Made by a program: the position numbers and the translations under genes. A stretch of DNA of 64,000 nucleotides. It comes from Tribonema minus. Taxonomy: Eukaryota; Sar; Xanthophyceae; Tribonematales; Tribonemataceae. Every line of letters begins with the position of its first letter. Positions within the stretch are counted from its first letter, which is position 1. The DNA is taken from the NCBI GenBank assembly GCA_017506865.1, contig JAFCMP010000536.1:992001-1056000 (forward strand), read 5' to 3'. Positions 1-9,599 of this stretch are shown here, piece by piece. The notes beneath the pieces are model-generated. The model was not told the origin of the DNA and did not search any database. It saw only the letters and a list, made by a program, of their open reading frames with translations.

Positions 1-20
1 CGCCGGCTGAACTGCCTCAC

Positions 21-104
21 CTCTGTTGCCCGTGAACGTCGATGAATTGCAGGTCACGCCGCTTCCCGAGCCATCGCTGACCATCGCGCCACCATATGTG
101 GTAG
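21..104 (-). CDS. Beta-helix repeat exon (module G)
   Basis: This 84-nt exon encodes ATTYGGAMVSDGSGSGVTC then NSSTFTGNR, phase 1-1, acceptor TCGCAG and donor GTGAGG. It is the last module inside the window; the gene continues to the left. Confidence 0.65.
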
Positions 105-3100
105 CTGCGAGACTCATGGGAGCAGCAAAAGTGCCTGATGGGTTGACGGCACAGCTTGCGAACCGGTGCAGATGGGATGCTGTCGCCAGTTGCAGCACGC
201 TGCAGCGTGCACGCGCATCGAGTTGCAATGCTGTGCTGGGCGGGGTGGTAGCGTGCACGATGTGCAAGCATGCGGCCGGACTGACATCTCCGTTAGCAGT
301 GCCGCCTGCTCTTGACAAATTTTAAAGCGGTTGAGCCTGAGTGCTGTTGTAACAGTAGACTGCAAGTGCGCTTTAGGCTCTTGAATCTAACTGATGATGT
401 CACATTGAACGCCGCATGGGAGCCAGCCCCTATTTGCGAGTTTGCGTCGTCTGTGCACCAGGGGCGCTCAGCCTGGCTGCTTCAGCAGACCCTGAACAGG
501 CCCTGAGGTCTGTGCGTACGAAGCAGTACTGCTGTAAACAGCTCACTGAAGTGATGACTGCGCATTGCAAGCTACATGTACAACTGCTTGCAAGTGGTCT
601 GGTGCACCAGCTGACGGCAATTTGATATCTGCAATGCCGCAAAGGCACAGACAGCTGCACGCATGTTATCAACTTGAAGGTACGCTGCGTTTCGGGGCAG
701 CGGAGCAAGAGGAAGGGCAACAGGGGTCGAAAACGTACCGATGGAGGTGCACGTTGTGCCCAAAGAACAGGCATGTGATACTTCCGTGAGGGACGCTCCA
801 CAGCGGAGCGTCACCCTGTGCACAACAGTCTTGAACATTGAGGCATGCTCATGCAGTTCACCTGTATTGTTGACGAAGCTCGAGGAGTCGCAGGTGAATT
901 TGCCACTGTTGCGCCGGCGCTGTCAGCTGCGACAGTGTGGCAGACCATCGCAAGCAGACTCAAGGCAGGGCTACTGACAGTGACTTGGTGATGCAGAAAA
1001 TGCGATTGATGGCATCATTGTCACCAAAGTCTTGAGCAATTGCACTCTGTTTGGGAGTGTGCGAACTGGCACCATGCTGCTATAAACACTAACTTGAAGT
1101 CTTGCTGTCTGAAAGTGGGGCAGGGGATTTGAGATGGGGTTGGCCAAGGGTTTGTGAGACTCTGAGGTGGAAAGCAACTTGAAGGGTCAGGGCCAGGATC
1201 AGACGCTGCAACTGGATACCCACTTGTTATTACTGCTGCATGAGGGTGAGGCTAACATTATAATAGGGCTAACACTTGTTGTGTCCCTAGCTCCATCACT
1301 GAGCTTCAGTGCACACTTGGCAGTGTAGCCTTCTCCTTCTACCCGGGTGCAAAGACACCACACTACAATTTTCTAGCGCAGTAGCGCAGCCAGAAGCGCC
1401 ACACATTAGGGACTGCTGTGACTGTTGCTCGCACATGTTCTCTCCGCCATTGGCTTGCTGAAGCATGGGACACCATTGGCATACGTGGAATCACTTTCAC
1501 ATGTTGATGCACCTTGAACTGCCAGTGGCAGCACAAGACGCACCATCAGCAGATTACTGTCTCACAACGCTTCCTTCCCAACACTGCCTAGTACCTTCAG
1601 TAGGTGGGCGAAGAAGGGAGACAGTGGTGTGCTGTAGGGATACCTTACAGTGGTATACTCTATCAAGTCACTTTAAATATCAACTCCCGCACGATGCAAC
1701 ATCTTCATGACCATCACCTGGAGGTAAACATTAGCAAAGTGCTGTGACCAACTTCAAATCAAGACTGGGGTGAGCAATTCCAGAGAGCAGGCAGATTGAA
1801 AGTCTAACATGAGCTTCAAGTCCCCTATGCACTTCTACAATGTGGAAGCACACATGTGAACTTCCTGCACAAAAACGATGAAGGACGTTCAAGTACCTGA
1901 ATTGCTGATGAAGGCTGTTGAGATGCAGTGAACTGTTGCTCGGGCGTTGTTGATCATGACGCCTCCATAATCGGTGGCTGTGGCACACAACGTCAGCAGA
2001 GAAGCAACTTGAATGGGGAGACATATGATGTAACTGCTTTGGCAACTGCTGCAGTGTTTCGCAATTGGTGCTGGCACCGATGTTAGCATTGTCAGCATTG
2101 CGAGGTGAACCCTGACGTAGACGGACTGTGCATACACAACACAAAGCAGTTCCTGAGGCACCCTTACGGAGATGGCACGCCGACCACCAATGCTTTGAGG
2201 GCCGCCAAGGGCGAGAGACTGGATTGATAAACTTGTGGACTGCTTGCGGTTTCACTGTTGTTGCAGTGCTGCACTGCCAGAATGATGCAGCGGCTCTGGG
2301 CTTGACACAACAAATTTCCGCATCACAGCCGCAGTGGCAGGACGTCAAGCCTTAAAGCAGCAAGCAAAAGCTATGGGACACAGCTGTATTTACGTACCTG
2401 AATTGTGCAAACTTGCTGGTATTGCAGATGAAGATGCCAGTGTTGGACAGCACTCCAGCTTGGGGAGCTGCAGCAGCACGCAAGGCGTGTATGGGCAACG
2501 ATACGATATCAATTGTGGCTGAACAGGGCAAACTACTTCAATTACCATGATAGCACATGTGCGAACGGTACACGACAACTACTTCTGAACTGCCACTCGC
2601 ACCAAACTTCTAGCTTCGAAGCCTGCATGCTGAATTCAATTTGAGTACTTCAAATGAGAAGATGGCTACACAGGTACAGAGCTTACACATTACCAGCTAA
2701 ATCATGGGGTTCAAGCCATGCATCTAGGCTGTGCGCTTCGGCAATTTCACATGGTATGCATGTGGGCCGTGTCAAATGACGGAAGCCACTGCTGACGCCG
2801 TACGATCCTGTAATTTTTTGTGCTTGAACAGCATGTTAACTGCTTTTGTAGCTAGCGTGATAGTAACCATCTTGGGTTTTGGTGAATAATTGAGCAAAAT
2901 ACATTGAATGTATAAATTTTGAGGTAGAGTACCTGAGTTGCTTGTGAAAGTTGTTGAGGCACATACAACTGTTGCGTTCGCGTTGTTGACCATGACGCCT
3001 CCATAATCTCTGGCTGTGGCACACATCATCAGCAGAAAAACACATGGCGGCAAATGAGAGGGTGCCTAGGAAGCTGCTGCTCCTGCACCGGTGTCCATCA

Positions 3101-6100
3101 TCTCTGCCACCAATGCTGTGCGCACATTGTCAGCGCTGAAAGCATTTATGACTCAAGGGCGCAGTGGAACGTGATGTGTGTGATTGCAGTGTGCTCTGAT
3201 CTCAACAGACTCAGTTCTTGATGCAACAGTTTCTGCAAAAGACAGCTACAATGGCAATAACAACAAAGCCATGGGATACGGCCTGTGGTACCTGAGTTGT
3301 GAGTGAAGGTTGTGGACTTGCTAATGAATACACCGATGTTGGAAAGCACCCCTCCTGCGGGAGCTGCGGCAGCAGGAAACTCGCAGTCATGGGTATCGGT
3401 GCGGTCAGTGCTAGCTGAACAAGACGTTTCAATGCACCACAAAGAGAACATGTGTATGTCCAATATGTCGCCAACAAGTATAGTGCCATGTAAATGAGGA
3501 GCATCACCTCTTTTGTGGTCAACTCTGGGGCTTTAATCAGTGATCTCAAAGTGGTTGATCAAATTCTGGCCACTACAACTTGTATCGTGTATACACTCTA
3601 GATCCATGCAAACTCAGATTATGATTGACATACTTCCAAGTATTGTGTGTGTACAAGGTCAAAAGCTATAGTCGCCATCATGATTGGTTGTGTCGGCATG
3701 CATGCTTCATGTCAGGTAAGCATTTTGGTAGTGCACTATCAGAACATCAGAGGGCTCTGCTCTGCCTGCACATCCTGGGCCGCAAGCCAATGCCAGCGGC
3801 TGGACCTTATCTGTGGTCAGCTCACTGTGCTTGTGGTTATTGCAAGCCCCCTGATCTGCGGAGTGCCGCTTTACTGTAGAGGGCTCATAAGGCAATGCGG
3901 GGCTCATGTATTTAGGCTTACCCAAGGGTTGTTGATGATAACCAACAAATACTTGTATTCATCTGCTTTGTTGTGATATCGCAATGGTTCCGTGCATGCA
4001 TCTACGTAAAACGACATCGGTGCTCTACCGGCTGTGCAGGTCATGCGCGGTGGTGTACTTAGGGTTAGGGTTAGGGTTAGGGTTAGGGTTAGAGTTAGGG
4101 TTAGGGTTAGGGTTAGGGTTAGCTGCCGGACTTCCTCGACTACTTCATCGGCACATACGTTCGCTCTCGGCCACGCCTGCTGTTCCAGCACGTCGACGGC
4201 TCCACGCGCATCATCATGTCTCAGCGCGGGTTTAAGCAGGGGGACCCCGCGGCACCGATGCTCTTCTGCGGCGCCATTGCTCAGTGCTTGAAACGGTTCA
4301 ATGAGGCGGCGGCCGCGCAGCGCGCGCGGAGGCGGATGGGCGCCTACACGGACGATGCCAACGTCCGAACAGGCGCTTGCACGCTGACTCAGGATGACAT
4401 ACAGGCGGTGGCGCAGCTCAAACAACACTTTGCGGAGGTGGGGCTGGAGCTAAACCTCACCAAGTCACGCGCGCTGCCTGGCAGGGGGCATGTGGTGACA
4501 GACCACGAGCGGCAACTGCTGCAGCAGCTGGGCGTTCAGCTAGTGGGGGATACGGATGAAAATCAGAACCGTGGAGCTGTGTTGCTGGGGGTGCCGGTGG
4601 GCCACAGCAGCTTTGTGGACGCATGGCTGCGCAGGGAAGCGGGTGCAGGCGGGGCAGGGGCTCGATGTGCAGAGCGATGCGCGCGCCTGACATCTCCGAG
4701 GGCTATGTTCAGGTTACTGCGCTACTGCGTGGTGCCTCGCATGACGTACTGCCTGCGCACCATTCCCACTACGCAGACAGCGCCAGCCGCCAAGGAGTGG
4801 TATCGGGTCACGCAGTGGGTGCTTGAGCACTCAATGGGCCTGCAGCCACCAGGCCAGACCTGGCGCCAGTTTGAGCAAAGTGGGGCCCACTTCCATCTGG
4901 CAGCGCACGGCCCAGCCTTACAGCAAGCGCGACTCCCAACACGGCATGGTGGCCTTGGCATTACCAGCGCCTGCGACATCGCTGATGCTGCGTATGTGGC
5001 GGGCACGTTACAAGCGCTGCAGCCAGCACTCTCTGGATGGGCGTGGGTGCTGCAGCAGGCGGCTCCTCAAGCGGCTGCAGACAACGCTGCTGAGGATGCG
5101 GCAACACAAGCGGCACCGGCAGCAGCGGCAGCAGCACCAGCACCAGCAGCATCAGCAGCGGCAACTGTTACAGCGGCAGCGGCGGTTGCCAGTGGAGGCG
5201 CGACCGCTCCGGCAGCGGCAACTGCATCAGCGGCTGGCCGCGCTTATGGCGCAGCCATTCCGGCAACACACGACGCAGCTGCCGCTGGATCAGGGGCCGC
5301 GGCGGCAGCACAGGCGGCACCAGCGGCAGCAGCAGCAGCGGCGGCGCACGGCGCAACTACTCCGGCGGCAGCAGCAGCGGCGGCAGCAGCAGCTGCTCCA
5401 GCATCAGAGGCTGCTGCAGCAGCGGCAGCACATGTTGCACCTCAAGTGGCCTCGGCGGCATCACTAACTGCAGCATCAACAGCAGCGGCTGCGGGCATAG
5501 GCAACACAGCTGCTACAGGCCCTACTAGCCTAAGGGCTGCTGCAGCACCTGCAACAGGAGCAGCGTCGGCAGGCGGCGCCGCAACCGTGCCGGCTGCGAC
5601 AGCGGCAATGGCGGTGGCAGCGGCCAATGCGGCAGGTGCTGCACCAACACCTGCGGCAGCAGCAACACCACTGGCAGCAGCAGCAACGGCAGGCGGCGCA
5701 GCTGCAGCACCAGCGCACGCAGCAGCGGCAGCCGTCAATGCAGGCGCTGCGCGTTCCACACCAGCAATGCTACAAGGCGCAGCAGCAGCAGAGGTGGCGC
5801 GCCTGCCCCTCATGCGGACGATCGCCACAGCTGCCACATCTCTACGTGCAGCAACAGGTGACAAGCTGGAACATATACTGCCACCAGCGCTAACACCACT
5901 GCAGCAGCAACCACCTACGCAGCAGCCGCCGCTGCGGCCGACAGCAGGTGGTGGCACTGGTGCGGATGCTGCTTGCGTACTTGACGCCAGTGCTCTGCAG
6001 TTGCAGTGTAGCCTGAAGCGCCCCAATCAGAGTGCGCTTGCAGATGCCGTCGCTACCGAGCTTGCAGATAAGGTGGAGGCGGACCTGCAACAGCTGCCGC

Positions 6101-9100
6101 AGGGCACGCAACGCACGCAAGCACTTGCTCGATTCCGGTCGCAGCGCCACATGCACTCGATCGGCATGGCATTCCTCAACGAGCCCATGTACTCCACAAC
6201 GGCTTCGTTCGATGGCCTATCCTGGCAGCTGGCCGTCAATCGCGCCATCGGAGTAGAGGAGCAGACGGCAGGCTGCAAGCTGTGCGGGAAGTCGCCGGGC
6301 GGCACCCTGCATGCACGGCTGTGTCAAGCGCCACGCGTCAAGGCGCACGACACCATCGTCCACAATAGCGTCAAGAGGGCCACGCAGCGCATCCTGCGGC
6401 AATACCTCAAAACGGGACTGGTGGACGAGGACTACACGCCGTTTCTGGGGTCCGCCGGGCCGCCGGGGAGTCGCAGGATGGACATCGTGCTGCCTGCCGA
6501 CGCCTTCCCGGTGACCGGCTACGACGACCCGACACGCCACCTACCGCTCATGGTGGACGTTACCTGCTTCGAGGCACAGGTGGCGTCGCGGGCGGCGAAG
6601 ACTGCAGCAGACCCCAAGCGATGCTGCCGCGACCAAGAGGCCGCCAAGACTACCCACTATTCTGGTCATTATGATCAGAATTGCTACAAACTTGCCACTT
6701 TGCAAACTTGCCACTTTGCCAATAGGGTCATTTGGCAGCATCGGGGAGCAGGGGCGGAAGCTGCTGGAGGCTGTGGCGACGGAGTATGCCAGCAGGATGT
6801 CAGTGCCCGGAGGAGCGCGCCCTAAAGCTCTCAAGGGCATCGCCCTGGCGCGCTTACGCTCGGCACTGTCGGCAGCGCTCCACATGGCGTACTCTGGCCG
6901 TGTCATGACACACATGGCAGAATCCAGGGGGGGGGGCACATGGAGGAGGACGTAGGGGAGGACCCCGAGATGCCATTTGGCGGCGGCGGCGTTTGAGTGG
7001 TTGTCGTTGCGACACTTTCAGACTGTCATACGACATGTAGATTCCTTACAGCTAGATGCCAATCATCTGGGCTTTTTCGCGCCCTGAGCGAGAATTAATA
7101 AAAAGTACTTAGCTAGTAGTCAGTATCCAAAATACCTGAGTTGTTGGAGAACGTCGAGGAGTCGCACGTAACGTTGCCAGAATTGAAGATGGCGCCGCCG
7201 CCATCAAGCGCTGGTGATTGGCACGGTACGTAAGGGTGAGGTTATAACACTTGTAGCTGTCATGATTGAGCGAGCTCAAGTGTTTTCACATGGCACAAGT
7301 AGTCGCAGCTGACATGCAACTGATGGCTGCGGATGCAGCAGCATCGACAAGCCCTCGAACTAAAGCATCACTGGAATGCGGGTGACACATAAACCTCGAA
7401 CTAAAGCATCACTGGAATGCGGGTGACACATAAACAAACCCTATCAATACTGGCTGATTCCGTACACAGTACTGCAGCAGCTGTTTCCCAGGAAAACGTT
7501 AAATGAGTCTTAAACCCAATCATCTGTTTACAGCAGGTGGTTTTAATTAGAACTACATCTACTATACCAGCCCAGACCCACAGACTTCACAGGAGGGTTT
7601 GTGCCAGTGGCTGCCTCAGTGCCCTGCGCTGCTGTCTGGCTGAGTGCTGGCTTCATTGTGGCCGAGTCAACATTACAACACCAGTCCAGTTGCAAATATC
7701 AACATAGAATGGCAAATAAAGCTCTTACCGCTACGCCACAGGCAGATCATACTATTGTCAGTTGGACAATCCACATACTTCTGCATAGTGTATCGACAAA
7801 AGCTCACAAGAAACTCGGATGCACTGTGACAAGGCTGCAGGGGCAGTCAAGACCGGAGCTTTTCCACGAAACTGCAAACCTTCAACTATTTCTTGCGTGT
7901 CCATTGTGAAACTGCCGAGTCATCCTATCACGTACACCAGAATGTGCAGTGCCTCACATAGTAAGTATAGTAAAAACAATTGCAGCACCGGATTACGCAC
8001 CTTCGTTGGCAATGAAGTGGGAATCTGTACACAAAAAGTGTCCATCATTTGCAATGGCGCCACCATCCCCACTAGCTGTCAGCAGCAACATGGAGTGAAT
8101 AAAAATCGGAGCACGTGTCAGTAAATCCTCTTGTGCAATTTACCTAGACCTGTCATGGGTGCTTGCTAGCTGTCAGCAGCAACAATGAAGTGAATAAAAA
8201 TCGGAGCACGTGTCAGTAAATCCTCTTGTGCAATTTACCTAGACCTGTCATTGGGTGCTTCCGCAAGCCGAACATCAGTCTGCTGCTTGATTTGTACTTA
8301 TGGACTTGTATTTATAAAGGCCCAAGGGAGGCCGGGTTGCCTATGCAATCGAAAAGCTTGCGTCAACGCAGCAGCCTAGTCTGCGCTGTGTCCTAGGAGC
8401 TTGGATACCGGCGCTGCAACACAGCCCAGCATTCGCGCTCCGCGTGTGTACGCCATGACGCGCTCCGCCAACTCCCGCGCCAGCGATATGCTCAGCTCAA
8501 TGAGGATCTGACGCTTAGCTAACCCGGCCTTGCGTAACACACCTGCCTTCCCCCCGTTGATTTGTACAGTGTTCACTCTCTTTTGAAAAATATTGAACAA
8601 TGTGCTGTAGCATATGCTGCTGTCCGTTGCAGAGCTTCCTTCACGAATGGTTTGTCTACCAGCGTGAAATGACAAGTGCAGATGCCAGCAAAAAATCTTG
8701 ATGTAGTGACTGTAAATGTTGTGTACATCTGCAATCGGCGCACCTGAGATGCCAACGAAGTGAGAAGAGGCACAGCTAAAAGAGCCCTCGTTGACGATTG
8801 CACCTCCATGTGAACCTGTGCAGCACCATGCTGAGAACATCTGAGGTTAGCGCAATGTTGCAGCACAAATATAGCGTCATCTCCTTGCGGGATATAGCAT
8901 TGAGCGGCATCAATTTCTACTCAAAAATCCAACAATGCCATGCAGCTTGTACACGTGAATCATACTGAGGTGATGCATATGCTGGCATCTGACACAAACT
9001 GCGGTGCAAACATCACCGTGCTCATAGTTGATGTATGCTGCACGTAAACACATTGTGGTGCCATCATCACATGTATGCAACAAGTTCTCCTGTAATTGCA

Positions 9101-9128
9101 AATGCAAGCATGTACAGTAGTTCGACAT
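21..9128 (-). CDS. Beta-helix (Pmp-like) repeat surface protein, one repeat per exon, partial
   Basis: At least seven short minus-strand exons each encode one parallel beta-helix repeat of the Pmp type: GGA(I/V/M), an N-G turn, a TC or VC pair, then S-T-F-x-x-N-S-G. In reading order they are 8744-8815, 8001-8075, 7136-7210, 3292-3363, 2933-3013, 1897-1977 and 21-104. Each has an AG acceptor, a GT donor and phase 1-1, so modules can be gained or lost without frame change. Such repeats form an extracellular right-handed beta-helix in secreted or surface proteins; that this one is extracellular is inferred. Neither terminus is identified; the 3' end continues past base 1. A possible cysteine-rich 5' segment lies at 8910-9128 (C-x-x-C near its end). 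The introns hold a LINE with telomeric repeats and several tandem duplications. Weaker modules suggest ongoing decay, so pseudogene status is possible. Confidence 0.6.
792..812. repeat. Perfect 8-bp hairpin
   Basis: GACGCTCC and GGAGCGTC are perfect inverted repeats with a 5-nt loop. No function is assigned; it lies between beta-helix module traces. Confidence 0.4.
862..926 (-). pseudogene. Degenerate beta-helix module
   Basis: The 3' two-thirds of a module is clear (NSGKFTCDSSSFVNNT before a GTGAAC donor). The GGAI part and an in-phase acceptor cannot be found: the AG at the expected place gives the wrong phase. It is probably a damaged repeat. A weaker similar trace (NVTSSVRFKS) lies near 372-430. 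Confidence 0.3.
1897..1977 (-). CDS. Beta-helix repeat exon (module F)
   Basis: This 81-nt exon encodes ATDYGGVMINNARATVHC followed by ISTAFISNS, phase 1-1, donor GTACTT. Its length, splice sites and the DYGGVM core match module E. Confidence 0.65.
2398..2467 (-). pseudogene. Degenerate beta-helix module with broken phase
   Basis: The splice signals (CTGCAG acceptor, GTACGT donor) and the start (PQAGVLSNTGIFICNTS) match the module at 3292-3363. The distance between splice sites is 70 nt instead of 72, so the exon no longer has symmetric 1-1 phase and would shift the frame if included. It is either skipped or marks a decaying gene. Confidence 0.4.
2933..3013 (-). CDS. Beta-helix repeat exon (module E)
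   Basis: This 81-nt exon encodes ARDYGGVMVNNANATVVC followed by ASTTFTSNS, phase 1-1, donor GTACTC. It is very similar to the module at 1897-1977, including the GCCACAG acceptor, and the two look like a fairly recent exon duplication. Confidence 0.65.
3292..3363 (-). CDS. Beta-helix repeat exon (module D)
   Basis: This 72-nt exon encodes PAGGVLSNIGVFISKSTTF then THNS, phase 1-1, with acceptor GCCGCAG and donor GTACCA. It follows module C across the LINE-bearing intron. Confidence 0.6.
4059..4122 (+). repeat. Interstitial telomeric array (TTAGGG)n
   Basis: About 10.7 units of TTAGGG run left to right, with one variant unit (TTAGAG). The array starts after unique sequence and ends in a partial TTAG exactly where reverse-transcriptase coding sequence begins. 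TTAGGG is the telomere repeat of some chlamydomonadalean algae. No other telomeric repeat was seen, so this is interstitial and not a chromosome end. Confidence 0.9.
4216..6825 (+). CDS. LINE reverse transcriptase / restriction-like endonuclease ORF (truncated, frame-disrupted)
   Basis: The 869-residue frame from the first ATG lacks the RT N-terminus; the same frame is open back to 4123, where a TAG ends the telomeric repeat. The RT palm occupies roughly residues 1-110 (KQGDP near 9, YTDDA near 44). A LINE RT-distal region runs to about 285. Residues about 285-545 (around 5070-5850) are almost all alanine with T, S, P and G. The zinc motif CKLCGKSP...H...C is at 6274-6324 and the endonuclease-like RRMDIVLP ... 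LMVDVTCFE at about 6472-6570. A 16-bp tandem duplication at 6688-6719 changes frame. The likely natural tail (GEQGRKLLEAVATEYASRM onward) continues in another frame to about 6955. It is therefore probably not autonomous. Confidence 0.75.
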   Translation: MSQRGFKQGDPAAPMLFCGAIAQCLKRFNEAAAAQRARRRMGAYTDDANVRTGACTLTQDDIQAVAQLKQHFAEVGLELNLTKSRALPGRGHVVTDHERQLLQQLGVQLVGDTDENQNRGAVLLGVPVGHSSFVDAWLRREAGAGGAGARCAERCARLTSPRAMFRLLRYCVVPRMTYCLRTIPTTQTAPAAKEWYRVTQWVLEHSMGLQPPGQTWRQFEQSGAHFHLAAHGPALQQARLPTRHGGLGITSACDIADAAYVAGTLQALQPALSGWAWVLQQAAPQAAADNAAEDAATQAAPAAAAAAPAPAASAAATVTAAAAVASGGATAPAAATASAAGRAYGAAIPATHDAAAAGSGAAAAAQAAPAAAAAAAAHGATTPAAAAAAAAAAAPASEAAAAAAAHVAPQVASAASLTAASTAAAAGIGNTAATGPTSLRAAAAPATGAASAGGAATVPAATAAMAVAAANAAGAAPTPAAAATPLAAAATAGGAAAAPAHAAAAAVNAGAARSTPAMLQGAAAAEVARLPLMRTIATAATSLRAATGDKLEHILPPALTPLQQQPPTQQPPLRPTAGGGTGADAACVLDASALQLQCSLKRPNQSALADAVATELADKVEADLQQLPQGTQRTQALARFRSQRHMHSIGMAFLNEPMYSTTASFDGLSWQLAVNRAIGVEEQTAGCKLCGKSPGGTLHARLCQAPRVKAHDTIVHNSVKRATQRILRQYLKTGLVDEDYTPFLGSAGPPGSRRMDIVLPADAFPVTGYDDPTRHLPLMVDVTCFEAQVASRAAKTAADPKRCCRDQEAAKTTHYSGHYDQNCYKLATLQTCHFANRVIWQHRGAGAEAAGGCGDGVCQQDVSARRSAP
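6688..6719 (+). repeat. 16-bp tandem duplication that shifts the LINE frame
   Basis: The unit AAACTTGCCACTTTGC occurs twice head to tail. Since 16 is not a multiple of three, the endonuclease-like C-terminus changes frame here. The copies are identical, so the duplication looks recent. Confidence 0.8.
7136..7210 (-). CDS. Beta-helix repeat exon (module C)
   Basis: This 75-nt exon encodes LDGGGAIFNSGNVTCDSSTF then SNNS, the closest match to the repeat consensus in the window. Phase 1-1, donor GTATTT. It lies just right of the LINE 3' end, so the LINE sits in the intron between this module and the one at 3292-3363. Confidence 0.7.
7353..7434. repeat. 41-bp perfect tandem duplication
   Basis: Two identical 41-bp copies (7353-7393 and 7394-7434) starting CCTCGAACTAAAGC lie in an intron of the beta-helix gene. 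Confidence 0.85.
8001..8075 (-). CDS. Beta-helix repeat exon (module B)
   Basis: This 75-nt exon encodes SGDGGAIANDGHFLCTDSHF followed by IANE, phase 1-1, donor GTGCGT. The acceptor side is the left edge of a 94-bp tandem duplication (8073-8260), so its splice-site sequence exists twice. Confidence 0.6.
8073..8260. repeat. 94-bp tandem duplication
   Basis: Copies at 8073-8166 and 8167-8260 differ by only a few bases. Each starts TAGCTGTCAGCAGCAAC, which contains the acceptor of the beta-helix exon at 8001-8075, so the acceptor region is duplicated upstream of that exon. Confidence 0.8.
8744..8815 (-). CDS. Beta-helix repeat exon (module A)
   Basis: This 72-nt exon reads GSHGGAIVNEGSFSCASSHF then VGIS, with the first and last glycine codons split by introns (phase 1-1). 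Its acceptor follows a CACAG and its donor is GTGCGC. It is the most 5' clear module seen. Confidence 0.6.
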
Positions 9129-9599
9129 AACTTTTAAGTGATGAAATCAGCCTAAGTGATAGCAGATCCAGCGGACCCTAGCCCAACCCCTGGTCCTCTA
9201 TGACCGCAACCCAGAGCGAAGGAGCTGCACCCCAGGCTCAGATTGACAATATGCCTATGGGGTAATATGATGACCATCAGCAAAGACACCATCACAGCTC
9301 ATGGAAACGAATCAAAACATCGTAGAGCTCTAGGTGACAAGGGATGGTTGGTCGCAATTGCCTTCAAGATCCACCAATGACTGCGGTCGCCACTGTTGCA
9401 GTCAGTGGCCACGAGTCAAACAGTGCCATCATATCCACAGTAGTCAAAATACTTCTGTGTGCAAGCTTTTTAGCATTCGAGGCATGGGTATTACATGGAA
9501 GAAATACCAGATCATTCTTGGCATACCTTCCATGTGCCTAGACGTATGCCACTCTCTAAACTTTGAAGACAATGAAGAAAAGACAATGAGTGCAGCTAT

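Larger units (their letters stand above)
4123..7110 (+). mobile_element. 5'-truncated LINE (non-LTR retrotransposon) with endonuclease-like C-terminus
   Basis: Coding sequence starts directly at the telomeric junction inside the reverse-transcriptase domain (4123 on reads LPDFLDYFIGTYVRSRP), so the first RT motifs and anything upstream are missing. RT motifs QRGFKQGDP and YTDDAN, then LELNLTKSRAL, are intact. Then come a LINE-type region with LPTRHGGLG, a very long alanine-rich stretch, a C-x2-C-x8-H-x3-C zinc motif and an endonuclease-like R-x-DI...VDVT motif. The 3' side is noncoding and reaches an A-rich run near 7088-7105; the exact end and any target-site duplication were not defined. 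The element is antisense to the host beta-helix gene and sits in one of its introns. Confidence 0.75.

Noticed and set aside
430-801. 123-residue minus-strand frame at the left edge
   Set aside because: It covers introns of the beta-helix gene, has no repeat signature and is rich in Cys, Arg and Ser as expected of random frames.
4059-4122. A chromosome end (true telomere)
   Set aside because: The array is only about 64 bp, contains a variant unit and is flanked on both sides by non-telomeric sequence with genes continuing on both sides.
5442-6026. Long minus-strand alanine-rich frame opposite the LINE
   Set aside because: It is a shadow of the GCN-type triplet tract; it has no domain and lies antisense to clear RT/endonuclease coding sequence.
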